From: Mycoplana azooxidifex
Lineage (GTDB): Bacteria > Pseudomonadota > Alphaproteobacteria > Rhizobiales > Rhizobiaceae
Assembly: GCF_014196765.1 (NCBI RefSeq)
Contig: NZ_JACIEE010000002.1
Coordinates: 492,521-556,520 of the forward strand
Direction: 5' to 3'
Length of the DNA stretch: 64,000 nt
The notes beneath the pieces are model-generated. The model was not told where the DNA came from. It did not search any database and worked only from the letters and a program-made list of their open reading frames with translations. Shown in pieces: positions 51,251-60,320 of the stretch (position 1 is its first letter; every line of letters begins with the position of its first letter). Position numbers and translations under genes: made by a program.

Positions 51251-52147
51251 ATGGACAACCGCGCGGGTGAAATGGAAGTCTTCGTGACGGCCGTGGACAT
51301 GAAGAGCTTCTCGGCCGCCGGCCGCAGGCTGGGCTTGTCGCCCTCTGCCGTCAGCAAGCTCGTCAGCCGGCTGGAGGACAGGCTGTCGACCCGGCTTCTG
51401 GTGCGCACCACCCGCAGGCTGGAGCCGACGCCGGAAGGCGAGGTCTATCTGGAGCGGGCGCGCCGGATCCTCTCTGAAATTGACGAGACCGAGCAGGCGG
51501 TGGCCGACGGTGCCCGTGCCACGCCGCGCGGCTCGATCCGCGTCAACGCGGCCGTCGCCATCGGCGAAAGCATCATCCTGCCGCTGGTGCCGGACTTTCT
51601 GGCGCTCTATCCCGGGATCACGCTCGACCTGACGCTGACCGACAGTGTCATCGACGTGGTCGGCGAGCGCGCCGATGTGGCGATCCGCACCGGGCCCTTG
51701 CGCGATTCCTCGCTGCTGGCGCGCAAGCTGATGGAGAGCACGCCGGTCGTCATGGCGGCCCCTGCCTATCTCGAACGCCACGGCACGCCGAAGACGCCGG
51801 ACGATCTCGCAACCCACAACTGCATCCGCTTCAATTTCCGCCGCAGCGTCGACGAATGGGCGTTCCGGCTGCCGGGCCGGACCACGCCGGTCCTGCGTAC
51901 GGTGTCCGGCAACGTCATGGCCTCGAGCGGCCCCATCGTCCGCCAGCTCTGCCTCGACGGTGTCGGCATCGGCCGCGTCGGCCGCTTCCACGTCGAGCCG
52001 GATTTCGCAGCCGGCCGGTTGGTGCCGTTGCTGGAGGACTTCCATCCCGGCGAGGTCGAGACCGTCTACGCCGTCTTCGCCGGCCACGAGCACCTCGCCG
52101 CCCGCATCCGCGCCTTCATCGATTTCCTGACCGCGCAGATCGGCTGA
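51251..52147 (+). CDS. LysR-family regulator
   Basis: 298 residues from ATG 51251 (AGGTGA upstream); GTG 51239 would add four. The helix-turn-helix has KSFSAAGRRLGLSPSAVSKL. The substrate domain includes GSIRVNAAVAIGESIILPLV. The next residues, RRSVDEWAFRLPGR, recall the AaeR/DmlR branch. It is divergent from the MFS gene, which it likely controls. Confidence 0.9.
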   Translation: MDNRAGEMEVFVTAVDMKSFSAAGRRLGLSPSAVSKLVSRLEDRLSTRLLVRTTRRLEPTPEGEVYLERARRILSEIDETEQAVADGARATPRGSIRVNAAVAIGESIILPLVPDFLALYPGITLDLTLTDSVIDVVGERADVAIRTGPLRDSSLLARKLMESTPVVMAAPAYLERHGTPKTPDDLATHNCIRFNFRRSVDEWAFRLPGRTTPVLRTVSGNVMASSGPIVRQLCLDGVGIGRVGRFHVEPDFAAGRLVPLLEDFHPGEVETVYAVFAGHEHLAARIRAFIDFLTAQIG

Positions 52148-52161
52148 GCGGCGGGTCTGAA

Positions 52162-52962
52162 CTATCGGGCGTCCGCGATGGTTATGACAGGCGGCCACCC
52201 GATGCGCGCCTCGGCTTTCAGCACACGCGGATCGATATCGAGGGCGATCTCTCTGGCGATCTTCCGGCGCAGAGCCGTGGTGTAGTCGCCTGTCGCCCGC
52301 GGCACCACGACGAAGGCTTCGAAACCGCCGATGACGTTGTCGGCAAAATAGGATGCCAGTGAACGGCCGAGGTTCTCGTCTTTTCCATCCGGGACAGCGA
52401 TGGCGTTGATCGTGTAGCCCTTCTCGACGGCCTTCATCCTGGATCCCTGAACGGGCAAGCCGTCGTTGTTTTCTCCATTGCCGGAGATGTCGATGACCTT
52501 TCGGTCGGCGCTTCCCGGAAACTGCTCGAGAAGCAGTCTTCCGACCTCGATAGCCGAGGAAATGGATGTCCCGCCTCTGCCCCGGCGGCTGAAGCCGGTA
52601 TCGCCCTTCTTGCTGATCACCCGGGCAGCCTCTTCGGCATCTGCCAGTCCGCAAATCCGCGTCCACGGCAGAACGACCTTGATGTGTGCCGGGCTCGCCC
52701 ATTCAAAGTAGGTCACGCCGATGCAGCCCCGGGGATTGCTGGAAATGGCCTTGACGATCTCCGGCGAAGTGAGTGCGGCCACATGCCCGTTCCTTTGCAG
52801 ATCGGCAGTATCCGGATCGATCGAGGATGAGTAGTCGACCGCGAACACGATGGCGACATCGACGTCGAAGGTGCGCGCCGCGTCGACGTCGGAGGCGCGT
52901 GCCTGCGCTGAGAGAGTCAACGCGACAGCGATCGCCGCCGCCAGTTTCAAGGAAAAGCCCAT
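52162..52962 (-). CDS. DUF1194 exported von Willebrand factor A protein
   Basis: 266 residues. The signal peptide LKLAAAIAVALTLSAQARAS is followed by a VWA domain with the metal site VDYSSSIDP (D-x-S-x-S), then ATGDYTTALRRKIAREIALD. DUF1194 is a rhizobial periplasmic family of unknown role. ATG 52962 starts the signal. It converges with the LysR gene (15 bp between). Confidence 0.88.
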   Translation of the reverse strand: MGFSLKLAAAIAVALTLSAQARASDVDAARTFDVDVAIVFAVDYSSSIDPDTADLQRNGHVAALTSPEIVKAISSNPRGCIGVTYFEWASPAHIKVVLPWTRICGLADAEEAARVISKKGDTGFSRRGRGGTSISSAIEVGRLLLEQFPGSADRKVIDISGNGENNDGLPVQGSRMKAVEKGYTINAIAVPDGKDENLGRSLASYFADNVIGGFEAFVVVPRATGDYTTALRRKIAREIALDIDPRVLKAEARIGWPPVITIADAR

Positions 52963-53195
52963 ACCCGTCTGCCCCCTCTTGCCGGTCATCTTGTGGGGCA
53001 TGATCCCCTGGGGAGACGGAAGCATTCGCGCGGAAGACATTCGACCCCCTTTTGGGGGTTGATCGGGGGCTGGAGGGCTGATTCCGGGTTTGCGAGCGTC
53101 CACTGCAATGGCGCCGAGCTGTCCTGTAGCCAGTCGGCCTATATTGCTTTAGATTCTGCGCGCTGTTTGTGCCTGTCGATCACGCAGGGGGATAG

Positions 53196-54293
53196 ATGTC
53201 CATCGACATCAAGCGGTTGCAGCATGCGTCCATGCATGTGTCGGATATCGTTGCCGATCCGTCGCGCTGGACGGAGCTTTTGGAGGAGGTGGCGACGGCC
53301 ACCGGCGCCATGGGCGCTGGCTTGATCCCGCAGACGGGATCGGGAGGGGCGCTGGCGACCGGACACCTCAAGGAATGCCTGGAAACCTATGTCCGCGAGG
53401 GCTGGCCGGAGCAGGACGCAGACAGTCACCGGCGTGCCAGGGTCATGAACATGCGAGGCGAAGTCGCCCTGGATCGCGATCTGGCCGATGCCGGCGATCA
53501 GCGCGCGCCGTTCTTCGAGGAGTTCCTGCCCCGCTTCGACGGCATGTGGTGGGCGGGCATCGGGGTTCGCGGCGGTCCCGATTTCTGGTCCCTGACACTG
53601 CATCGGTCCCTGCGGCAGGGCGCGTTCGAACAGACCGACAGGGCCGTCCTCCGGCAATTCTCCCTGCGGCTGAACGAAGTCGGCAGCCTTGCCCATCTGG
53701 CCGGCCGCGTCGCCCTGTCGTCCGTTGCCAATTCGTTCGATCAAATCGGAAAAGCCGTGGTGGCGATCGACGAGACCGGCAGGTTCATCCATGCCAACGC
53801 TGCAGCACGGCAACTGATGGGCGCGTCTATCCGTATCGTTGGCGAGCGCCTGATGTTCCGCGATCGTCACGCCGCGGCGGAATACTGCAAGGTTGTCGAC
53901 CGGCTGCGAGGACTTCGCGAGGGCAAGACCCTGCTTGCGCCTCCGATCGTCGTCAGGCGGGAGAACGCCGCTCCGCTCGTGATCCGGACTCTGCCCGTCG
54001 ATGGTGCGGCAAAGTCTCCGTTTCTTTGTGCGCGAGCATTGCTACTTCTCGAAGAGATCGTCCGGCCGGCCAGGTCCGATTGGCAGGTGTTCAGTCGCGC
54101 TTTCAGGCTCACACCGGCAGAAGCGCGGCTCGCCGCACTTCTGGCGATCGGCGAATCCCTCGAAAATGCTGCGGACACACTTGGTGTCACCAAGGAAACC
54201 GCCCGTAGCAGGATCAAATCCATCTTCCAGAAAACCGACACGCATCGACAGGCCACGCTGGTGGCCTTGCTGGCCTCTTTGGGGAAAAGTTGA
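53196..54293 (+). CDS. LuxR-family regulator with C-terminal HTH
   Basis: 365 residues. An N-terminal sensory part of unknown type (about 1-180) is followed by a PAS-like core IGKAVVAIDETGRFIHANAA (about 190-270). The C-terminal HTH (about 300-360) is FRLTPAEARLAALLAIGESL, then AADTLGVTKETARSRIKSIF. The region LTPAE...IA.TLGVTxxTVRxxLxxI is the LuxR signature. There is no receiver domain. The ligand is unknown. ATG 53196 has AGGGGG upstream. Confidence 0.87.
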   Translation: MSIDIKRLQHASMHVSDIVADPSRWTELLEEVATATGAMGAGLIPQTGSGGALATGHLKECLETYVREGWPEQDADSHRRARVMNMRGEVALDRDLADAGDQRAPFFEEFLPRFDGMWWAGIGVRGGPDFWSLTLHRSLRQGAFEQTDRAVLRQFSLRLNEVGSLAHLAGRVALSSVANSFDQIGKAVVAIDETGRFIHANAAARQLMGASIRIVGERLMFRDRHAAAEYCKVVDRLRGLREGKTLLAPPIVVRRENAAPLVIRTLPVDGAAKSPFLCARALLLLEEIVRPARSDWQVFSRAFRLTPAEARLAALLAIGESLENAADTLGVTKETARSRIKSIFQKTDTHRQATLVALLASLGKS

Positions 54294-54428
54294 TTTCCAC
54301 TGCAATCAGGCACTGATACCAACCTGCGCCGGTCGGGTGGCGCGGCGCTTGGCCGGGGCGCGGCTTGTCCTTCCCATTTCCGCCACCATATGCGAAAAAT
54401 GAGGCATGGGATTGCGGGAGCATACGTC

Positions 54429-54457
54429 GAAATGAAGTCTGGCGAAATGAAGTCTGG
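54429..54457. repeat. in-frame 15-bp tandem duplication
   Basis: GAAATGAAGTCTGGC occurs at 54429-54443 and again, one base short of a full unit, at 54444-54457. It duplicates codons E-M-K-S-G just before the pentapeptide protein start. Confidence 0.8.
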
Positions 54458-54458
54458 A

Positions 54459-55202
54459 ATGAGCATTCTTGCGGCACTTCGTGATCGTTCGGCCGGGATG
54501 GCTGGCCGTTGCCTGGGCCTCCTCGCCTCGGGCGTCGTTCTCTTGACGCTCGCCCTCGGTCCGGCGCGGCCTGCTGCGGCCGCCGAGTGCTCGAACGACC
54601 CCGGCCCGGGCGTCGACTGGAGCAAATGCGCCAAGAAGATGATCATGCTGCAGGGCAACGACTTCAAGGGCGCCGTTCTCGTCGAGGCCGATTTCACCCT
54701 GACCGATCTCAGCCGGACCAATCTCGACGGCGCCAATCTCGAGGAAGCCGTCATGGCGCGCGCGTGGCTGACGGGAGCGACGGCCGAGAAGGCCAATTTC
54801 AACCGCGTCGAGGGCTATCGCACCGGTTTCGACAAGGTCACCGCCGCCGGCGCCACCTTTGCCGCCGCCGAATTGCAGCGGGCGAGCTTCAAGGACGCGG
54901 TGCTGACCAATGCGGTGTTCGACAAGGCGGAGCTCGGCCGCGCCGATTTCTCCGGCGCAGAACTGACCGGCGCCCGCTTCCGCTACACCAATCTTTCCCG
55001 TGCCGATCTCAGCAAGGCGAAGTTCGAGGGCGGTCTCGATTTCTCCCGTGCCTTCCTGTTCCTGACCCGCATCGAGGGCCTCGACCTGTCGTCTTCGACG
55101 GGGTTGGAACAGGAGCAGGTCGACCTCGCCTGCGGCAACGCCGAAACGAAGCTGCCCCCCGGCTTCACCGTCCCGTCCAGCTGGCCCTGCCCCTTCGATT
55201 GA
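54459..55202 (+). CDS. exported pentapeptide-repeat protein
   Basis: 247 residues from ATG 54459. The hydrophobic LLASGVVLLTLALGPARPAA segment is a signal peptide. The mature part is built of A(D/N)Lxx repeats: NDFKGAVLVEADFTLTDLSR, NLDGANLEEAVMARAWLTGA and SGAELTGARFRYTNLSRADL. This folds as a right-handed quadrilateral beta-helix (family knowledge). Function is unknown. Upstream in-frame ATGs exist, including one in the EMKSG duplication. Confidence 0.85.
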   Translation: MSILAALRDRSAGMAGRCLGLLASGVVLLTLALGPARPAAAAECSNDPGPGVDWSKCAKKMIMLQGNDFKGAVLVEADFTLTDLSRTNLDGANLEEAVMARAWLTGATAEKANFNRVEGYRTGFDKVTAAGATFAAAELQRASFKDAVLTNAVFDKAELGRADFSGAELTGARFRYTNLSRADLSKAKFEGGLDFSRAFLFLTRIEGLDLSSSTGLEQEQVDLACGNAETKLPPGFTVPSSWPCPFD

Positions 55203-55211
55203 GGGGCTGCC

Positions 55212-55982
55212 TCAAGCCCTGACCGCCACCAGGAACAACCTGGGAAAACGCAGCAGCACGCGCCCGTCGGCAGCCTTGAGGTAGGCCTGTTCGATCGTCT
55301 GCCGGTAGGCTTCGAGGAAGCCGTCCTGCTCGTCTGCCGGAAGCCGCGCCAGATAGGGCCGGATGCCCGTGCCCTTGACCCATTCGACGATCGCCGCCGC
55401 ATCGCGCATCGGGTGGTTGTAGATCGTGTGCCAGATGTCGACGCGCCCGGCCTTGGCCGCGAGCGCGTCATAGTAGGCGACCGGCGGCGGCAGCGTCGGG
55501 CGGCGCGGGTGGTCGGTCGCGAAATGGCGCGCGAAGCGGCCGTCCTCGGCCACGGTATCCATCGCGACATGGCTCGGCTCGGTCCGGTTGTCCGGCATCT
55601 GCACGGCCAACACCCCGCCAGGCACGAGATGGTCCATCAGCCGCGAGAACACCGCCAGGTGCTCCGGCACCCACTGGAACACCGCGTTCGCATAGAGCAG
55701 TGCTGCCGGCGCCGGCGGGGTCCAGGCGGAAAGGTCACCGAACGCGAAGGACAGTTGCGGCAGCCGCCTGCGGGCGGCGGCCAGCATGTCCGCATCGCTG
55801 TCGATGCCGGTGACGGGATGGCCGGGAAAGCGGGAAAGCAAAAGCTCGGTCGAATTGCCAGGCCCGCAGCCGAGATCGTAGACGGGGCCCGCCGGCAGGT
55901 CCGGCACCTGCGCCAGCAGGTCGCGGGCCGGCCGCGTCCGTTCGTCCTCGAATTGCAGATACTGCGCTGCCGACCAGCCCAT
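55212..55982 (-). CDS. tam: trans-aconitate 2-methyltransferase
   Basis: 256 residues. The SAM motif is [20 protein letters not shown], then [20 protein letters not shown] and [15 protein letters not shown]. These match bacterial Tam, which methyl-esterifies trans-aconitate, an inhibitor of the citric acid cycle. ATG 55982 has AGGAGG seven bases upstream. Confidence 0.93.
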   Translation of the reverse strand: MGWSAAQYLQFEDERTRPARDLLAQVPDLPAGPVYDLGCGPGNSTELLLSRFPGHPVTGIDSDADMLAAARRRLPQLSFAFGDLSAWTPPAPAALLYANAVFQWVPEHLAVFSRLMDHLVPGGVLAVQMPDNRTEPSHVAMDTVAEDGRFARHFATDHPRRPTLPPPVAYYDALAAKAGRVDIWHTIYNHPMRDAAAIVEWVKGTGIRPYLARLPADEQDGFLEAYRQTIEQAYLKAADGRVLLRFPRLFLVAVRA

Positions 55983-56027
55983 TCCATCCTCCTGCTCTTG
56001 ATCCTCGGCCGACTGCCGCCGCCCGTA

Positions 56028-56678
56028 CTACAGCGCCTCCAGCGTCGGCAGGATAAGCGACGGCTTGAGGTCGGCATATTCGTCCGGCATGCCGCTGCGG
56101 TTGATCCAGACGGTGCGGAACCCGAATTTGGTGGCGCCGGCCACGTCCCACCGGTTGGAGGACTGGAACGACACGGCATCCGGATAGAGGCGGTAGCTGG
56201 TCGTCACCACGTCGTAGACGGCCGGCGCCGTCTTGTAGGTGCGCAGCGCATCGACGGAGAAGACGTCGTCGATCACCGTGTCGAGCGCGGCATTGGCGAC
56301 CGCCGATCGCAGCATCGCCGGCGAGCCGTTGGACAGGATCGCCACCCGCGCCCCCCGGGCCTTCAACGCCTTCAGCACGGCCGGCACTTCCGGATAGCAG
56401 TCGAGCTTCCAGTAGGCCTCCAGCAGCCGGCCCCTGAGCGCCGGATCGACGCCCGGGATGCGCTCGAGCGTGAAATCGAGCGCTTCCTCGGTCAGCTGCC
56501 AGAAGTCGCGGTAGGCGCCCATCAGCGCCCTGGTCCAGGAATATTCAAGCTGCTTGGAGCGCCACAGTTCGGAAAAGCGCTGGGAGTCCGGGCCGACGTC
56601 GCCGGCATGGCGGCGGACAGCCGCATGGACGTCGAACAGGGTGCCATAGGCATCGAAGACATAGGCGGCATAGGGCAA
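56028..56678 (-). CDS. haloacid dehalogenase, type II
   Basis: 216 residues of the HAD fold. The Asp nucleophile lies in YVFDAYGTLFDVHAAVRRHA, the second motif is RVAILSNGSPAM, and the substrate region VSFQSSNRWDVAGATKFGFR marks L-2-haloacid dehalogenases. A TTG start at 56678 (reading Leu as Met) fits the family; the ribosome site is weak. Confidence 0.9.
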   Translation of the reverse strand: MPYAAYVFDAYGTLFDVHAAVRRHAGDVGPDSQRFSELWRSKQLEYSWTRALMGAYRDFWQLTEEALDFTLERIPGVDPALRGRLLEAYWKLDCYPEVPAVLKALKARGARVAILSNGSPAMLRSAVANAALDTVIDDVFSVDALRTYKTAPAVYDVVTTSYRLYPDAVSFQSSNRWDVAGATKFGFRTVWINRSGMPDEYADLKPSLILPTLEAL

Positions 56679-56811
56679 GGCGATAGCTCAACTTCCCGAA
56701 AGCGCTGACATTCCAGATCACTAGTCCCGGATCATGTCAATATTCGGTGCGCCGCACAATACCGCGCTACGACATGCGCTTCCCGCCGGCCAACTACGGA
56801 TTTCAGACGTC

Positions 56812-57234
56812 TCAGCCACCCTTGGCCTTCCGCGGCCGTCCTGCAGCGTTCAAGGCGGCGGCGGCGCGCAGGAGCGCCTTCAGCGCTGCGCCGTCGATGG
56901 CCTCGCCCTTGCGGATATCGATGGCGCGGCGGGTATTGCCCTCCAGGCTGGCGTTGAAGAGACCCGAAGGATCCTCGAGTGCTGCCCCCTTGGCAAAGGT
57001 GAGCTTGACGACGGCCTTGTAGGTCTCGCCGGTGCACAGGATGCCGCCGTGCGACCACACCGGAACCCCGCGCCACTTCCACTCCTCGACCACGTCTGGC
57101 ACCGCCTCTTTGACGAGGGCGCGCACCCGCGCCAGCGTCTCGCCGCGCCAGTCGCCGAGTTCGGCGATCCGCGCGTCGATCAGCCGCGAGGGATCCTCGC
57201 CTGCCTGCTCTGTCTTCGAACTGCTGGCAGTCAT
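56812..57234 (-). CDS. DUF1801 family protein
   Basis: 140 residues. The DUF1801 core is VVEEWKWRGVPVWSHGGILC and YKAVVKLTFAKGAALEDPSG, with a C-terminal IDGAALKALLRAAAALNAAG. Such proteins (YdhG/Frataxin-like fold) have no clear function. ATG 57234 has GGAGGA upstream. It is paired with a second DUF1801 gene 30 bp upstream on the same strand. Confidence 0.88.
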   Translation of the reverse strand: MTASSSKTEQAGEDPSRLIDARIAELGDWRGETLARVRALVKEAVPDVVEEWKWRGVPVWSHGGILCTGETYKAVVKLTFAKGAALEDPSGLFNASLEGNTRRAIDIRKGEAIDGAALKALLRAAAALNAAGRPRKAKGG

Positions 57235-57264
57235 CCGCGTTCCTCCTCCGTCTGTAGCTTCACA

Positions 57265-57738
57265 TCACATCTTCTCGCCCGGCAGCCGGCTGGCCTGTTT
57301 CACCCAGCTGGCAAACTGCTTCTCGTCGAGCGCCTCGCCCTCGTGGATGTGGAAATAGCGCGTGTCCCCGCTCTTGGATGCCTCCGGCGGGACGGGCTCG
57401 AGTGCCGTGCCGCGGAAGAAGGCCACCTTGATGTACTTCGTGAAGCAATGCAGGCTGAGAAACCAGCCCTGGCCCTCCAACCCGTAGAACGGCGAGTTCC
57501 ACTTGACTGCCTTGCCGACCTCGGGGACGGCGGCGACGATCAGCGCGTCGATCCGGTGCCCCACCTCGCTCTTCCATCCCGGCATGGCGGCGATATAGGC
57601 CTGCACAGGCGCGTCGCCATAGCCCTTGGCGATCTGCGGATTGCCGCCCGACAGCAGCACCGGCCCTTCCCCTTCGCCGGCCGCAGCCCCGGCCGCGTCA
57701 GTGCCCTTGCCCGTCTTCGTCCTCGTCCCGTTCGCCAT
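57265..57738 (-). CDS. DUF1801 family protein
   Basis: 157 residues. A Gly/Ala-rich N-terminus precedes the DUF1801 core GKAVKWNSPFYGLEGQGWFL, SLHCFTKYIKVAFFRGTALE and YFHIHEGEALDEKQFASWVK. ATG 57738 has GGAG nine bases upstream; ATG 57750 is an alternative. The tandem pair of DUF1801 genes suggests a duplicated unit, although the two proteins are not closely alike. Confidence 0.88.
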   Translation of the reverse strand: MANGTRTKTGKGTDAAGAAAGEGEGPVLLSGGNPQIAKGYGDAPVQAYIAAMPGWKSEVGHRIDALIVAAVPEVGKAVKWNSPFYGLEGQGWFLSLHCFTKYIKVAFFRGTALEPVPPEASKSGDTRYFHIHEGEALDEKQFASWVKQASRLPGEKM

Positions 57739-57839
57739 CGTCTTCTCCATTCGCTTGCCGCGTCCCGGTAGGGGATGCGCGATGGCCATGATGACGGACC
57801 TACCGGTGGTGGCAAAGCCCCGTCCTGCAGAAGTCTGCC

Positions 57840-58880
57840 TCAGAATGTCGTGATCACGCTGATGCCGAGGTCGGTCGCGCTGTCCATCGCCATCAGCGCG
57901 GGAACGGCGTCCGCAAGGCTGATTTCCCGGCCGATCAGCCTTTCCGGCTGCAACTTGCCCGCCGCCATCATCGACAGCATGGCGTCGTAGCGCCAGGCCT
58001 GCATGCCGTGACTGCCGTAGATCTCCAGCTCGTGGCCGATCACCTGCGCCATCGGGATCTGCGGCGCAGCATCCTCGCCGAGCATCAGCCCCACCTGCAC
58101 GTGTCGCCCGCGGCGGCGCAGGTTCGCAATCGAGTTGAAGCAGGTGACCGGCGAGCCGAGCGCATCGATCGAGGCATGCGCGCCGCCGCCGGTGATCTCG
58201 CGCACGGCCTCGGCGACGTCGGCCACCGTGCGCGCGTTAACCGCCGCAACGGCCCCCATCTTGCGCGCGAAGGACAGCTTCTCCTCGGAAATGTCGATCG
58301 CGATCGGCCTGGCGCCGAGCGCCGCCGCGATCATGATCGCCGACAGCCCGACGCCGCCGCAGCCATGCACGGCCACCCATTCGCCGCCCTTGACCTTCGC
58401 CTGGTCGCAGACGGCGCGAAACGAGGTGGCGAAGCGGCAGCCGAGGCTGGCGGCGGTGGCGAAGGAGACGTTCTCCGGCAGGGGAACGAGGTTCTGGTCG
58501 GCAAAGTCGAGGGCGACATATTCGGCAAACGAGCCCCAGTGGGTGAAGCCCGGCTGGAACTGCTCCTCGCAGACTTGCTGGTTGCCCGAGCGGCACTCGT
58601 GGCAATGGCCGCAGCCGGAGACGAAGGGCACCGTCACCCGGTCGCCGACCCTGAAGCGTGACACGCCCTTGCCGGCGGCGAGCACCGTGCCGGCAAGCTC
58701 GTGGCCGGGCACGTGCGGCAGCCGGATGTCGGGATCGTGCCCCTGCCAGCCGTGCCAGTCGCTGCGGCAGAGCCCGCTCGCCTCGACCTTGACCACCACG
58801 CCGTTGCGCGAAGGCGTCGGATCCGGCAGCTTACGGATCTGCGGGGTGGCGCCGAAGGCTTCGTAGTACATCGCTTTCAC
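57840..58880 (-). CDS. zinc-dependent alcohol dehydrogenase
   Basis: 346 residues from GTG 58880 (GGAGGG upstream). Catalytic zinc ligands are Cys in [11 protein letters not shown] and His in [12 protein letters not shown]. The structural zinc loop is [17 protein letters not shown], and the NAD domain has [20 protein letters not shown]. It belongs to the Zn-binding MDR alcohol dehydrogenases; the substrate is not known. Confidence 0.92.
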   Translation of the reverse strand: MKAMYYEAFGATPQIRKLPDPTPSRNGVVVKVEASGLCRSDWHGWQGHDPDIRLPHVPGHELAGTVLAAGKGVSRFRVGDRVTVPFVSGCGHCHECRSGNQQVCEEQFQPGFTHWGSFAEYVALDFADQNLVPLPENVSFATAASLGCRFATSFRAVCDQAKVKGGEWVAVHGCGGVGLSAIMIAAALGARPIAIDISEEKLSFARKMGAVAAVNARTVADVAEAVREITGGGAHASIDALGSPVTCFNSIANLRRRGRHVQVGLMLGEDAAPQIPMAQVIGHELEIYGSHGMQAWRYDAMLSMMAAGKLQPERLIGREISLADAVPALMAMDSATDLGISVITTF

Positions 58881-59066
58881 GGGCGGTCCCTCCAGTTCTG
58901 CTGTCCCGATCTCTATGCCACGCGCCGGCCACGCCTTCCACCGCCGCACCCATGACAATGGCTGATGCATTCATCTAAGATCGTGAGTGGACAGCGCCCG
59001 CCGATTGGTTCAGGCCAGAGGCAACTTGCCCCGGAAGAACGGACCGGAAAAAAAGGAGCAACAAAG

Positions 59067-59948
59067 ATGGCAGTCGATACATCCCCGCGCACCCCCACCT
59101 GGACCTATGTCGACGGCGAATGGCTTCCCGGCAATCCGCCGCTGATCGGCCCCACCTCGCATGCGATGTGGCTCGGCTCGACGGTGTTTGACGGCGCCCG
59201 CTGGTTCGACGGCATCGCCCCGGACCTCGACCTGCATTGCCAGCGCGTCAACCGCTCGGCCGACGCCCTCGGTCTGCGGGCCACCATGCGGGCCGAGGAC
59301 ATCGAGGCGCTCGCCTGGGAGGGCGTGGAGAAATTCGACGGCAGGACGGCGATCTACGTCAAGCCGATGTACTGGGCCGAGCACGGCGCCTACGGCGTCG
59401 TCCCCGCCGACCCGGAATCCACCCGGTTTGCGCTGTGCCTGTTCGAGGCGCCGATGGGGGACGTCCATGCCGGCAACTCGCTGACCGTCTCGCCCTTCCG
59501 CCGCCCGACGATCGAGTGCATGCCGACCGACGCCAAGGCCGGCTGCCTCTATCCCAACAACGCCCGCATCATCGTTGAGGCCAAGCGCCGCGGCTTCGAC
59601 AACGCGCTGGTGCGCGACATGCTCGGCAACGTCGCCGAGACCGGCGCCTCCAACATCTTCATGGTCAGGGACGGCGTCGTCTTCACGCCCACGGCCAACC
59701 AGACCTTCCTCGCCGGCATCACCCGCCACCGGGTCATGAAGCTGATGCGCGACGAGGGCTTCAGCGTCATAGAGAAGACGCTGACGCTGAAGGATTTCGA
59801 GACCGCCGACGAGATCTTCACCTCCGGCAACTATTCCAAGGTCGTCCCCGTCAACCGCCTCGACGACCGCCACCTCCAGCCCGGCCCGGTAACGGCCAAG
59901 GCGCGTGAACTCTATTTCGACTGGGCCCATTCCAGCGCCAACGGTTGA
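59067..59948 (+). CDS. branched-chain aminotransferase-like class IV enzyme
   Basis: 293 residues. Class IV signature: SHAMWLGSTVFDGARWFDGI at the N-terminus, then the PLP-Lys region TDAKAGCLYPNNARIIVEAK and NVAETGASNIFMVRDGVVFT (E-x-x-x-S-N-x-F). The late segment is ADEIFTSGNYSKVVPVNRLD. This is the IlvE/Dat/PabC fold; the bacterial 'branched-chain amino acid aminotransferase' label is the closest, but D-amino acid activity cannot be excluded. ATG 59067 fits. Confidence 0.92.
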   Translation: MAVDTSPRTPTWTYVDGEWLPGNPPLIGPTSHAMWLGSTVFDGARWFDGIAPDLDLHCQRVNRSADALGLRATMRAEDIEALAWEGVEKFDGRTAIYVKPMYWAEHGAYGVVPADPESTRFALCLFEAPMGDVHAGNSLTVSPFRRPTIECMPTDAKAGCLYPNNARIIVEAKRRGFDNALVRDMLGNVAETGASNIFMVRDGVVFTPTANQTFLAGITRHRVMKLMRDEGFSVIEKTLTLKDFETADEIFTSGNYSKVVPVNRLDDRHLQPGPVTAKARELYFDWAHSSANG

Positions 59949-59954
59949 GGGGGG

Positions 59955-60005
59955 CGGCAAGTCCCCCTCTGCCCTGCCGGGCATCTCCCCCACAAGGGGG
60001 GAGAA
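59955..60005. repeat. short palindromic repeat (inverted copy of 40540)
   Basis: GTCCCCCTCTGCCCTGCCGG followed by CATCTCCCCCACAAGGGGGG: the inverse of the wording at 40540-40590. Confidence 0.7.
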
Positions 60006-60052
60006 GACCCGCGGCAACTGCCTGTAATGCGTGAGGATCAGCACCGGCCGCA

Positions 60053-60167
60053 CCGTCATGCCGGCCCCCGAGCCGGCATCCAGCCGCGCAAGTCCTTGCG
60101 CGATAAAGCACTTCCCGCGCCGCGGACGCGGCGCTGCTGGATCCCGGCTCGGGGGCCGGGATGACGG
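60053..60167. repeat. dispersed palindromic repeat, family B
   Basis: It starts CGTCATGCCGGCCCCCGAGC and ends with the inverse GGCTCGGGGGCCGGGATGAC, with an inner CGCGCAAGTCCTTGCGCG. It lies in the 368-bp gap 59949-60316, which otherwise holds only the direct repeat below. Confidence 0.85.
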
Positions 60168-60225
60168 AAGGGGCGGGGCGGTACGACACCGGGTCCGGCG
60201 TGGCGGATGCAGTATGTCGCATACG
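60137..60225 (+). repeat. left direct repeat flanking the restriction-modification gene
   Basis: It begins CTGGATCCCGGCTCGGGGGC, continues through CGGGATGACGG, GGGCGGG and GTCCGGCGTG, and ends GATGCAGTATGTCGCATACG. A closely matching, same-direction copy (about 90 bp) is at 63903-63995. Confidence 0.8.
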
Positions 60226-60293
60226 GATGGCCGGCACCGGGCCCTTGCACCTTTCTCCCGCCTGACTAAGATCGCGCCCGAAGCGGCCAGGGG

Positions 60294-60320
60294 ATGGCCA
60301 GGGGGATCATGCGAAAGTGA
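60294..60320 (+). CDS. 8-codon mini ORF overlapping the restriction gene start
   Basis: ATG 60294 (M-A-R-G-I-M-R-K) ends at TGA 60318-60320, which overlaps the GTG start 60317 of the next gene as GTGA. An inner ATG (60309) has GGGGG four bases upstream, giving a three-codon M-R-K ORF in the same frame. Reinitiation coupling is plausible. Tentative. Confidence 0.4.
   Translation: MARGIMRK

Noticed and set aside
56812..57738. Recent tandem duplication of DUF1801 genes
   Set aside because: The two proteins differ strongly in sequence and length; they are likely old paralogs or separate acquisitions.
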